Origin: Aquificota bacterium | Lineage (GTDB): Bacteria > Aquificota > Aquificia > Aquificales > Aquificaceae | NCBI GenBank assembly: GCA_018771605.1 | Contig: CP076324.1 | Span: forward strand, 992,001-1,056,000 | Length of the DNA: 64,000 nucleotides | Reading direction: 5' to 3' | Shown here: positions 57,919 to 64,000 of the stretch, piece after piece | Layout of the letters: every line of letters starts with the position of its first letter | How positions within the stretch are numbered: the first letter of the stretch is position 1 | Position numbers and translations under genes: made by a program | Notes under the pieces: model-generated | What the model saw: the letters and a program-made list of their open reading frames with translations, nothing else | Database searches by the model: none | Told to the model about the DNA's origin: nothing

Positions 57919-58784
57919 TTTGAAAGCCTCCTAAGTATTTCATCAAAAAGGCCAAAGAGGTCCTTTACACCTTCCACATCTACATCATGGGGAAGCATAA
58001 CTGCCTTGGCTCCTATGGCCTCCGCCACTCTCTTGGCAGGCTTTGGTTCTCTAAATACTTCATAGACTACAAACTTTACTCCCTTTGACCTGTTTATAAG
58101 CTCTTCCAGATGTTTGGCCGTAGGTGGGATGCCCGGCAAAGGTTCTAATGTGCCTGCGTTTTCTATTCCGTATCGCACAAAGAGGTAATCATAGGTCTTG
58201 TGATATTGTATAACCTTTGTGCCTCTTAGCTTGGAAAAGCCCTCATCCCACTCTTTTAGCTTTTGGCTCCACCTTTTTAAGAAGCCCTCAAGGTTTGAAG
58301 TGTAAAAGGCACAGTTCTTTTGATCAAGCTGGCACATCTTATCCTTTATAGCCTTCGCCAGTGTGGGTATGTTGTGGGGGTCTAAGTTGTAGTGGGGGTT
58401 TCCCTCAGGATGCACATCTCCCATAGCTCTTGAGACAGAGAGAGGCTTTTCTATTAGATTTACATAGCTTGAGAGGTCCAAAAAGCCTTCCCTTCCGGGC
58501 TGTATTTTGGGATTGTTGGATTGCTGTATTAGCGGTGGCAAAAAGCCTATCTCAAGGCTTGCGCCGTTTATGATAAGGAGGTCTGCATCCCTTAGCTTTG
58601 CTATATGGGAAGGCCTTGGCACTACAAAGTGAAAATCTTCAGTGGGCTTGGCTATAACATGTAGCCTTACTTTATCCTTTCCTATTTCCTTAACAAGCTC
58701 ACCTATCCAAGGATAAACAGCAACCACCTTTAGCTGGGCAAAGGAAAGAGAAAGGCTAAGGAGTAGTATTAATAGGCTTCTCAT
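57915..58784 (-). CDS. Metal-binding periplasmic protein (ZnuA-like)
   Basis: The 289-residue cluster A-I binding protein has a signal peptide (MRSLLILLLSLSLSFAQ). Candidate ligands are the His residues of DFHFVVPRPSHIA, HPEGNPHYNLDPHN and IQYHKTYDYLF, plus the acidic pair near PHDVDVEG. The His-rich loop usual in zinc ZnuA is short (DVHPEGNPHYN), so manganese or other metals remain possible. The start overlaps the small Cys-rich gene by 29 nt. Confidence 0.88.
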   Translation of the reverse strand: MRSLLILLLSLSLSFAQLKVVAVYPWIGELVKEIGKDKVRLHVIAKPTEDFHFVVPRPSHIAKLRDADLLIINGASLEIGFLPPLIQQSNNPKIQPGREGFLDLSSYVNLIEKPLSVSRAMGDVHPEGNPHYNLDPHNIPTLAKAIKDKMCQLDQKNCAFYTSNLEGFLKRWSQKLKEWDEGFSKLRGTKVIQYHKTYDYLFVRYGIENAGTLEPLPGIPPTAKHLEELINRSKGVKFVVYEVFREPKPAKRVAEAIGAKAVMLPHDVDVEGVKDLFGLFDEILRRLSK

Positions 58785-58953
58785 GGCTTTTCCTCCCTAA
58801 AAGCTTTTTTGTGCCAATGTATAGGGCAAGGCTTACCACACTGGCGGAAGAGCCAAGGCATGCGGGACAATGTCCACAACCACAAGATAACATATAAAGA
58901 AAGCCCCCCGAGGAGGGCAAAAGAGGCAAAAGCTTAAAGGATACTTTTTTCAT
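58756..58953 (-). CDS. Small Cys-rich membrane peptide
   Basis: A 65-residue protein with a CGCGHCPAC stretch near residue 24, followed by one hydrophobic segment (LGSSASVVSLALYIGTKKLL) and a basic tail. A first hydrophobic stretch precedes the Cys cluster. It lies between the porin-like gene and the ZnuA-like gene, overlapping the latter by 29 nt with a GAGGAAAA ribosome site. Metal handling is likely from context; I do not recognise the family. Confidence 0.6.
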   Translation of the reverse strand: MKKVSFKLLPLLPSSGGFLYMLSCGCGHCPACLGSSASVVSLALYIGTKKLLGRKSHEKPINTTP

Positions 58954-58963
58954 ATTTTCCTCC

Positions 58964-60388
58964 TCAGAAGGGATGGGCGCCGTGGGCTCCTATGGCAAAG
59001 TTAAACTGGAGGATGACCTCCTTTACCGGCTTTCTCACACCATCCTTGTAAAAGGCTCTGTTCTCTCCAAATTGTAGCCTAATGCGTGAAAACTCAGTAG
59101 GGCCATACTCCACCATGGCATAGTAGGCCGGGAGGTTTTTGGGAAGGTCCTCTTTTGTGCCGTCTACCTTTACAGTGTTTTTGTTTATTAGGTTATACTG
59201 GATGCCCACTCTCCATTGCTTGTTTATCCTACCTACAAGCTGTAGGTAAAAGCCTCCCTGTTTCTTGGTGATGTAAGGCGAGCCTATAAGATTGCTATTT
59301 TGGTCAAAATTGTACCTTATGCCCTTTTGATCCCTATACATATACTCACCTTGCAGTGATATATACCTTATGCTGTCTATCTGGTATCTGGTGGTTAGGT
59401 CAAGGCCGTAGAGTTTGGTTTTAGCATCAAACCTTTCGTGATCTTCGGCCTCTCTATGCCTGCCCTGTGCGTAGGATATACCAGTCAATATGGAAAGGTT
59501 GCCAATATCAAAGGATGTTTTCACATAACCTATATAAAGGTTTGGCACACTCCTGTTTTTGACTTCAAAAATATTGTTGGGGTCGTTTGGATCTTCTATT
59601 GTAAAACCCTTATAGTTAAAGCTCTGCTCATTCTCTCCCTGCAATACCTCTGCACCAAGGAGAAGGTAAAAGGGTGTGGGCGCAAGCCAGTTTAAGCCTA
59701 TACCCTTTTCCACAAGGCCATCTTTTCCCAAAAAGACCTTATTAACAAGGGGCTGGGTGGCAAAGTCCCAAGCGTGTGGATGTTGGGAATTTAACCTTCC
59801 GAAGGAACTTCTAAACTTTCCTACCTTTAGCTGAAGGCCAAAAGGCAAGCCTCTGGTTACTGCGTAGGCCTCCTCCAACTCTGAACCCTCCTCCGAGAAG
59901 GGTATGGTGGCATAGAGGTCAAAGTATGGGTCCACGGGCGCATAAAGGTATAGCTCTCCATAGTTTAGGTTAAAGCCTCTACTTTCGTTTAGGCCAGCGT
60001 GGCCATGCCCTTCATGCTTGTGTGCATGGAAAAGGCCCGGTATCTCAAGGCTTTTGTATTCCTCATCCTTTCTGTTTCTTCCTACCAAAGAGGTATCCAC
60101 TATAAAGGCTATGTCTGGCAAAAAGGCTGTTTGCCTAAGAGGGGTTATCTGGTAAGCTTTTAGCCTGTCGTCATACTTTGCCCTTAGCTGTAGGCTTCTG
60201 TCTGCAGGCAAGGGCCTTTCGGCCTTTTTCTCCTCTTGGCCCTTTTGTGCCTTTTCTAAGGCCTCTATCTTCTTTTCAAGCTCCTTTATTATCTTTCTTT
60301 GTTCCTCAAGCTGTCTTTTTAGCTCTTCTAAGCTCTCTTGAGCAAAGGAAAGGCTAAATATACCAAGTAAAAGAGCTAACTTTTTCAT
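58964..60388 (-). CDS. Outer-membrane porin-like protein with His-rich loop
   Basis: The 474-residue protein has a signal peptide (about 1-17), a coiled-coil segment (about 20-60, LEELKRQLEEQRKIIKELEKK) and then alternating beta-strand sequence ending in FNFAIGAHGAHPF. A His-rich loop FHAHKHEGHGHAGLNES near residue 120 suggests metal binding. The AGGAGGTG site fixes ATG 60388 over a GTG 9 nt upstream. It is a presumed channel or receptor feeding metal to ZnuA. Confidence 0.75.
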   Translation of the reverse strand: MKKLALLLGIFSLSFAQESLEELKRQLEEQRKIIKELEKKIEALEKAQKGQEEKKAERPLPADRSLQLRAKYDDRLKAYQITPLRQTAFLPDIAFIVDTSLVGRNRKDEEYKSLEIPGLFHAHKHEGHGHAGLNESRGFNLNYGELYLYAPVDPYFDLYATIPFSEEGSELEEAYAVTRGLPFGLQLKVGKFRSSFGRLNSQHPHAWDFATQPLVNKVFLGKDGLVEKGIGLNWLAPTPFYLLLGAEVLQGENEQSFNYKGFTIEDPNDPNNIFEVKNRSVPNLYIGYVKTSFDIGNLSILTGISYAQGRHREAEDHERFDAKTKLYGLDLTTRYQIDSIRYISLQGEYMYRDQKGIRYNFDQNSNLIGSPYITKKQGGFYLQLVGRINKQWRVGIQYNLINKNTVKVDGTKEDLPKNLPAYYAMVEYGPTEFSRIRLQFGENRAFYKDGVRKPVKEVILQFNFAIGAHGAHPF

Positions 60389-60439
60389 GTCAAGCACCTC
60401 CTGTAGTAGTTTTTTGAGATAAAAGGTCCTTAAGAAGCC

Positions 60440-60706
60440 TTACACCACAGGAGGTGCCCTGTTATAGGTGCTTTTAACAAGGAGTTTTTCTTTGGGTTGT
60501 ATTGGTTTTTGAGGCTTTTCAATATGTGGATAGAGGGGCGAAAGCTTGAGGTCTAATTTTTGAATCTTGTTATCTACTGGAGTGTATTGAATAATACAAA
60601 GGCTACAATCGGTATGTATTTTGTGGTCCTCATGATGGTGTTCCGCATGGACAAAATCCACAAAGAAGAGGAGAAGGGCAATAAGTAAGTGGAACAACTT
60701 TTGCAT
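60440..60706 (-). CDS. Small secreted His/Cys protein (DUF2946-like)
   Basis: An 88-residue protein with a signal peptide (MQKLFHLLIALLLFFVDFVHA) followed by EHHHEDHKIHTDCSLC and ending YNRAPPVV. The CxxC and RAPP ending recall DUF2946 proteins associated with copper or zinc loci. It is first in the metal locus, 51 nt upstream of the porin-like start. The family call is tentative. Confidence 0.6.
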   Translation of the reverse strand: MQKLFHLLIALLLFFVDFVHAEHHHEDHKIHTDCSLCIIQYTPVDNKIQKLDLKLSPLYPHIEKPQKPIQPKEKLLVKSTYNRAPPVV

Positions 60707-60842
60707 CTTGGTCTTAATTTTAAAGTTAATATTCTACTCCAATTTATGATGAAAATCACTGTGTAAGTTGGAACTTGTAGGTCTATTACTTATAGCTTTA
60801 AGGATATAATAATGTATAAATACTCTTAAAAGGAGGTTTAAA

Positions 60843-61217
60843 ATGGAACAAAAGGCGCCCGACTTAGTAATAATACTCCTCACCGGAAAGGAAAATCCCA
60901 AAAGGCTTCCTTCTGCCTTTTTCCTTGCTTCCACTGCTGCTGCGGAAGATATGAACGTGGTAGTTTATTTTACCGGTCCGGCAACGGAACTTCTCAAGAA
61001 GGGTGTGGCAGATAGCATCTATCCCATGGAAGGTGGACAGCCCCTTTCCTACTTTATCAAGCTTGCCTTGGACAACGGCGTTCAGATGGTAGCATGCAAA
61101 CAATCTTTGGACCTAAACGGCATGACAGAAGAAGATTTAGCCTACAACTTCCCAGTGCTTACACCAACGCAAGCTCTTCCAACCCTTGGTATGGCTGGAA
61201 GGGTTCTAACTTGGTAA
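60843..61217 (+). CDS. DsrE-family protein
   Basis: A 124-residue protein of the DsrE/DsrF-like fold (PDLVIILLTGKENPKRLPSAFFLASTAAAEDMNVVVYFTG, GVQMVACKQSLDLNGM). The Cys in VACKQS is where sulfur-relay members carry persulfide. Many sulfur-oxidising Aquificaceae have several such proteins, so a sulfur-carrier role is plausible. AGGAGG precedes the ATG. It overlaps the convergent heptosyltransferase by 12 nt. Confidence 0.82.
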   Translation: MEQKAPDLVIILLTGKENPKRLPSAFFLASTAAAEDMNVVVYFTGPATELLKKGVADSIYPMEGGQPLSYFIKLALDNGVQMVACKQSLDLNGMTEEDLAYNFPVLTPTQALPTLGMAGRVLTW

Positions 61218-62141
61218 TAGACTCAAGGCTTTTTTAAAAACTATTTCTGGTTCTATCTGCAGGCATGGGAAGGGATAATCTCCCAGCCTGCACTTCCCCT
61301 TTCCATGTAAATCACAAGGTTGGCAATCAAGGCCCTTTAAAAGATATATACCTTCTTCTTTACTCAAGGCAAAGCCAAAGGTGGGATGGGTTCCACCGTA
61401 TATCTGCACGGCCTTTGTGCCTACAGCCCTTGCCATATGCAAAAGCCCGGAATCATTGCCAATAAAGAGCATGGCACCCTTTATTACCGCCAATACATCC
61501 AACAAGGACAAAGTACCACAAAGGTTTATACCTGTCCAGTTTTTACACAGATTCCTGTCCTTTTCATCTCCTACAAAGACAACCTTATAACCTTCCCTTT
61601 CAAAAAGCTCCGCCACCCTATCAAAGTATGGATATCTTTTCTTTTCATACCTTGCTCCAGGACCTATACACACATACCTATCTCCCAGCTTCTCTTTCCA
61701 TGTCTTTAACCTTTCTTCCGATAGAATTATCTTTGGTTTGCCAGTTTTATAACCTATGGTTTGAAGATAGGCGTCTACTACGCTGTAATCCTTTCTAAAG
61801 GTTTTGAAGTATATGGCAAGCCTGCGTCTTAAGGAATGTTTTTTATAACTTTTCCAAGTTCCTCCCAACCTTAGCCTTAAAAGAAACGTTCTTAAATTTT
61901 TGTGCATATCCAAGTAAAGGTCAAAGCCCTTTAACCTATTAAGGTTTTCTTTACTAAAAAGCTCGCCCTTTTCCACCCGAAGGACCTCAAGCCTTGGGTC
62001 CTCTAAGAAGACTTCTCCATAAGGTCTAAAGGTTAAAAGGTATGGCTTGTAGCCCAGCTCCAACAAAGGATCTATAAGGCAGGAGGTAAGAACCACATCA
62101 CCCAAAGAAGATAGCCTTACTATAAGAGCTTTTCTATCCAC
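61206..62141 (-). CDS. LPS heptosyltransferase (GT9)
   Basis: The 311-residue glycosyltransferase adds heptose to the LPS inner core. The start KALIVRLSSLGDVVLTSCLIDPL and the C-terminal LLDVLAVIKGAMLFIGNDSGLLHMARAVGTKAVQIYGGTHP are typical of WaaC/WaaF. The acceptor cannot be told. It is coupled to moaD by an 8-nt overlap. kdsA at 289 serves the same polymer. Confidence 0.9.
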   Translation of the reverse strand: MDRKALIVRLSSLGDVVLTSCLIDPLLELGYKPYLLTFRPYGEVFLEDPRLEVLRVEKGELFSKENLNRLKGFDLYLDMHKNLRTFLLRLRLGGTWKSYKKHSLRRRLAIYFKTFRKDYSVVDAYLQTIGYKTGKPKIILSEERLKTWKEKLGDRYVCIGPGARYEKKRYPYFDRVAELFEREGYKVVFVGDEKDRNLCKNWTGINLCGTLSLLDVLAVIKGAMLFIGNDSGLLHMARAVGTKAVQIYGGTHPTFGFALSKEEGIYLLKGLDCQPCDLHGKGKCRLGDYPFPCLQIEPEIVFKKALSLLPS

Positions 62142-62367
62142 CGCTCACAGGGGGTATTAGTGCCACCCTCTCATCCCCTTTTAGCTCGTATTCATCTCCC
62201 ACATACTCCTCATTTACCGCAAACCTGACTACCTTAAGAACAGGCTCCAACTCTGGATACTTTTCAATTAGAAGCTGGCGCAGTTGTGAGATGTTGCCTT
62301 TGAACTCTATTTCCTCTTGATCCTTCTTTAGCCTTTCTCTAAGTATGGCAAAGTATAACAGCTTCAT
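62134..62367 (-). CDS. moaD: Molybdopterin synthase sulfur-carrier subunit
   Basis: A 77-residue ubiquitin-like protein ending in the GG needed for thiocarboxylation (ALIPPVSGG). FAILRERLKKDQEEIEF and ISQLRQLLIEKYPEL are family marks. The start is ATG 62367; an extra upstream frame would cover the promoter TATAAT at 62383-62378. It may share use with modABC in this window. Confidence 0.88.
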   Translation of the reverse strand: MKLLYFAILRERLKKDQEEIEFKGNISQLRQLLIEKYPELEPVLKVVRFAVNEEYVGDEYELKGDERVALIPPVSGG

Positions 62368-62377
62368 ATACCTATTA

Positions 62378-62383
62378 ATTATA
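62378..62383 (-). promoter_or_regulatory. moaD -10 hexamer next to a mobile-element end
   Basis: TATAAT lies 10 nt before the ATG. Seventeen bases further upstream is TTCTCA, inside the terminal repeat of the element at 62393. argD has the same spacing at the IS. Confidence 0.5.
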
Positions 62384-62392
62384 GGCGAATAC

Positions 62393-62564
62393 ACGCCGGG
62401 TGAGAAATTAATTAGGAAGCTGGGATACCATCATACCTTCTTGCTAAAAATAAATGAGACAAGAAATGTAGAAGCACGGCATGCCGTGCAACTACTAATA
62501 AAAAATCCAAAAGTAGTGGCGGGTCTTGAACCCGCCTGATGTTTTATAATTTGGCAGGTTTAAA
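62393..62564 (-). mobile_element. Short non-autonomous element (MITE-like), copy B
   Basis: The end ACGCCGGGTGAGAAATT (62393-62409) matches the IS end. The inside is the inverted counterpart of copy A at 30943-31115 over much of its length. It contains a perfect 16-base palindrome GCACGGCATGCCGTGC (62474-62489) preceded by GTAG, and a second GTAG hairpin with arms GGCGGGT/ACCCGCC (62518-62536). The other terminal repeat is missing. The 9-base ATAGGCGAA occurs at both flanks (62381-62389, 62565-62573) and may be a target duplication. Confidence 0.65.
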
Positions 62565-62587
62565 ATAGGCGAAAGAGTTGCAACACA

Positions 62588-62615
62588 GCTTCAATTTTTT
62601 TCAAAATATTTGAAA
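62588..62615 (+). repeat. Dyad-containing repeat, copy 2
   Basis: GCTTCAA, T7 and CAAAATATTTGAAA; matches 2474-2504 on the other strand apart from one T. Both copies lie within 200 nt of the mobile-element end sequence. Confidence 0.6.
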
Positions 62616-62677
62616 TGGCCACAACGGTGGAGTATAAAAACTTGAAGAAAGCACTCTAACTGGCTTAAAATAAAGCC

Positions 62678-63178
62678 ATGGCCATAGCTATAACCCTTCT
62701 TAGGTTTTTTCTTATTGTGCCAACTCTATACGCCTTAGAAGAGGAAAGCAGGAAGCTTGCGGGCTTTTTTATACTCTTGGCTGGTGTATCCGATTGGTTA
62801 GATGGTGGAATAGCAAGGAAAAACAAAGAAGTGAGCAAGCTGGGAACGTTGCTTGACCCGCTTGTGGATAAAGCCTTTGTGCTTTCCATCCTTTCCTTTT
62901 TTCTTTATAAGCAGGAAATAAGCCTTTTGCCTTTTGTGCTTTTACTTTTGCGTGAGCTTTCTGTTTCCTTCCTGAGAAGCCTGTCTGTAGAAAAGGGCTA
63001 TGTCATGCCAGCATCCTACCTTGGGAAGGCAAAGGCCTTTTTTGAGTTTTTGACCCTGTTGGCTCTATCTTTTGGCTTTGGGATTTCAAGCCTTTTGCTT
63101 TGGATTTCTGTAGTATTGGCTTATCTTTCTATGTACGATTATGTGATCAAGTATCTGTCTTATGAAAAAAGGGCTTAG
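62678..63178 (+). CDS. pgsA: CDP-alcohol phosphatidyltransferase (PgsA-like)
   Basis: The 166-residue membrane enzyme probably makes phosphatidylglycerol phosphate from CDP-diacylglycerol. The family signature SDWLDGGIARKNKEVSKLG...DPLVDK has all the DG, AR, G, D and D residues. Four to five membrane segments follow. TAAAAT lies 6 nt before the ATG. The 283 nt upstream hold mobile-element copy B and the dyad repeat. Confidence 0.85.
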   Translation: MAIAITLLRFFLIVPTLYALEEESRKLAGFFILLAGVSDWLDGGIARKNKEVSKLGTLLDPLVDKAFVLSILSFFLYKQEISLLPFVLLLLRELSVSFLRSLSVEKGYVMPASYLGKAKAFFEFLTLLALSFGFGISSLLLWISVVLAYLSMYDYVIKYLSYEKRA

Positions 63179-63185
63179 TCTGTTG

Positions 63186-63191
63186 TATAAT
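63186..63191 (+). promoter_or_regulatory. lysA -10 hexamer
   Basis: TATAAT ends 8 nt before the ATG of lysA; the spacer AAAGCACC holds no ribosome site. Confidence 0.5.
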
Positions 63192-63199
63192 AAAGCACC

Positions 63200-64000
63200 A
63201 TGCTTGGCGAATACAACCCATACCTTGAATACAGAGGAGAAGAGCTTTATCTTGAGGGCCTTTCCCTAAGGGCCTTGGCAGAAGAGCTGGGAACTCCCCT
63301 TTACGTTTATAGCGCCAGCTACATAAGGGATAGATTGAGGGCTTACAGGCAGGCCTTTCCAGATGCCCTTATATGCTACGCCGTAAAGGCCAACTTCAAC
63401 CCCCACATAATAGCCTTGGCTAAGGAAGAGGGTGCGGGTGCGGATATTGTATCCGGTGGAGAGCTATATGCCAGCCTAAGGGCTGGAGTGGAGCCTTCCA
63501 AAATAGTATATGCGGGCGTGGGCAAAACGGTAAGGGAGCTTGAGTATGCTATAAGCTCTGACATTCTCATGTTTAACGTAGAATCTCATATGGAGCTGGA
63601 CGTGCTAAATGATATAGCTGGAAGGCTTGGCAAAAAGGCACGTATAGCCATAAGGGTAAACCCAGATGTGGACCCCAAGACTCACCCTTACATATCCACA
63701 GGCATGAAAAAGAGCAAGTTTGGCGTAGATATAAAAACAGCAAAGAAGGAATACGAGTATGCAGGAAAACTGAAAAACCTTGAAGTAGTTGGCATACACT
63801 GCCATATAGGCTCTCAAATACTGGACACCTCTCCTTATATAGAAGCCTCACAAAAGGTGGTAGAGCTTTACCATGACCTTTTAAAGTCGGGTTTTGACAT
63901 AAAATACCTTGACCTTGGCGGTGGTCTTGGCATAAAGTATAAACCAGACCAGTCCAATCCAGACCCTACGGACCTTGCGCAAGCCATACTTCCTAACCTT
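63200..64000 (+). CDS. lysA: Diaminopimelate decarboxylase (cut by window edge)
   Basis: The first 267 residues of the PLP enzyme that makes lysine from meso-diaminopimelate. GTPLYVYSASYIRDRL, the PLP-Lys in CYAVKANFNPHI, GAGADIVSGGELYASL, INPDVDPKTHPYISTGMKKSKFG-type sequence and VGIHCHIGSQI are seen. The frame is open to the window end. The ATG is set by the MLGEYNPYLEYRGEELYLEG start and the -10 8 nt upstream. Confidence 0.93.
   Translation, partial: MLGEYNPYLEYRGEELYLEGLSLRALAEELGTPLYVYSASYIRDRLRAYRQAFPDALICYAVKANFNPHIIALAKEEGAGADIVSGGELYASLRAGVEPSKIVYAGVGKTVRELEYAISSDILMFNVESHMELDVLNDIAGRLGKKARIAIRVNPDVDPKTHPYISTGMKKSKFGVDIKTAKKEYEYAGKLKNLEVVGIHCHIGSQILDTSPYIEASQKVVELYHDLLKSGFDIKYLDLGGGLGIKYKPDQSNPDPTDLAQAILPNL

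Noticed and set aside
60707-60842. Zur or Fur box upstream of the metal locus
   Set aside because: A TGAT-GAAA-ATCA dyad is present at about 60747, but it does not match a known consensus well and one weak dyad in AT-rich DNA is not enough.

Overview
The window looks like a compact chromosomal segment of a thermophilic, Gram-negative, autotrophic bacterium of the Aquificaceae (Hydrogenobacter/Thermocrinis/Aquifex relatives). Protein resemblance suggests this: a biotin-dependent 2-oxoacid carboxylase B subunit, a RusA resolvase, an unusually long ClpB, LPS genes (kdsA, a family 9 heptosyltransferase) and a 4Fe-4S type PurF. Other traits agree: genes are packed with 4-30 nt overlaps, Lys/Glu/Arg-rich proteins dominate, and many starts lack a Shine-Dalgarno site. 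The genus cannot be fixed from sequence alone.

Layout. 1-12280: proB (partial), kdsA, purF, clpB, acyP, a six-LysM envelope protein, upp-rusA-DUF4149-dapA, a dihaem peroxidase and rimO. 12301-18107: tRNA-Arg(CCT) followed 13 nt later by a coupled trehalose operon (otsAB fusion, DUF5752-like, treT, ClC channel). 18112-22078: macro-domain protein, pabB, hisZ, pyrG. 30924 down to 22050, minus strand: a tight array guaA-glyA-EAL/HDOD-NIL-thiL-carboxylase-PhoB-like regulator-phosphoesterase. 31130-32882: a TonB-like protein, a triple zinc-ribbon protein and an orphan. 38316-32852: XRE/PBP regulator with modABC, then phoU and a histidine kinase. 38397-42328: SulP transporter, then a three-gene membrane/cupin operon. 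42404-44359: groESL. 44565-50333: tRNA-Ser(GGA), nfeD, hisIE, scpA, accD, cysS, folD. 51446-52465: a complete insertion sequence with a 27-bp target duplication, just upstream of argD. 52501-57224: orphan nucleotidyltransferase, nadE, hfq-hflX-purA. 60706-57157: a metal-uptake locus (small His/Cys proteins, porin-like protein, ZnuA, ZnuB). 60843-64000: DsrE-like protein, heptosyltransferase, moaD, pgsA and lysA (partial).

The main signals beyond gene content are five. (1) Four genes (upp, clc, pabB, EAL/HDOD) are each broken by one base at or near a homopolymer, with lengths that become normal on correction. This suggests sequence error or transcriptional slippage. (2) A family of elements with the end ACGCCGGGTGAGAAATT sits beside promoters; two short copies carry GTAG-preceded palindromes like REP sequences. 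(3) More than a dozen genes have a -10 hexamer only 4-10 nt before the start codon, which points to common leaderless transcription. (4) The trehalose operon appears to be driven from a tRNA promoter. (5) Two little-described clusters stand out: the haem-copper-like/cupin/CopD-like operon and the zinc-type uptake locus without its ATPase.

All calls come from reading the sequence and recalled family features; no database search was run.
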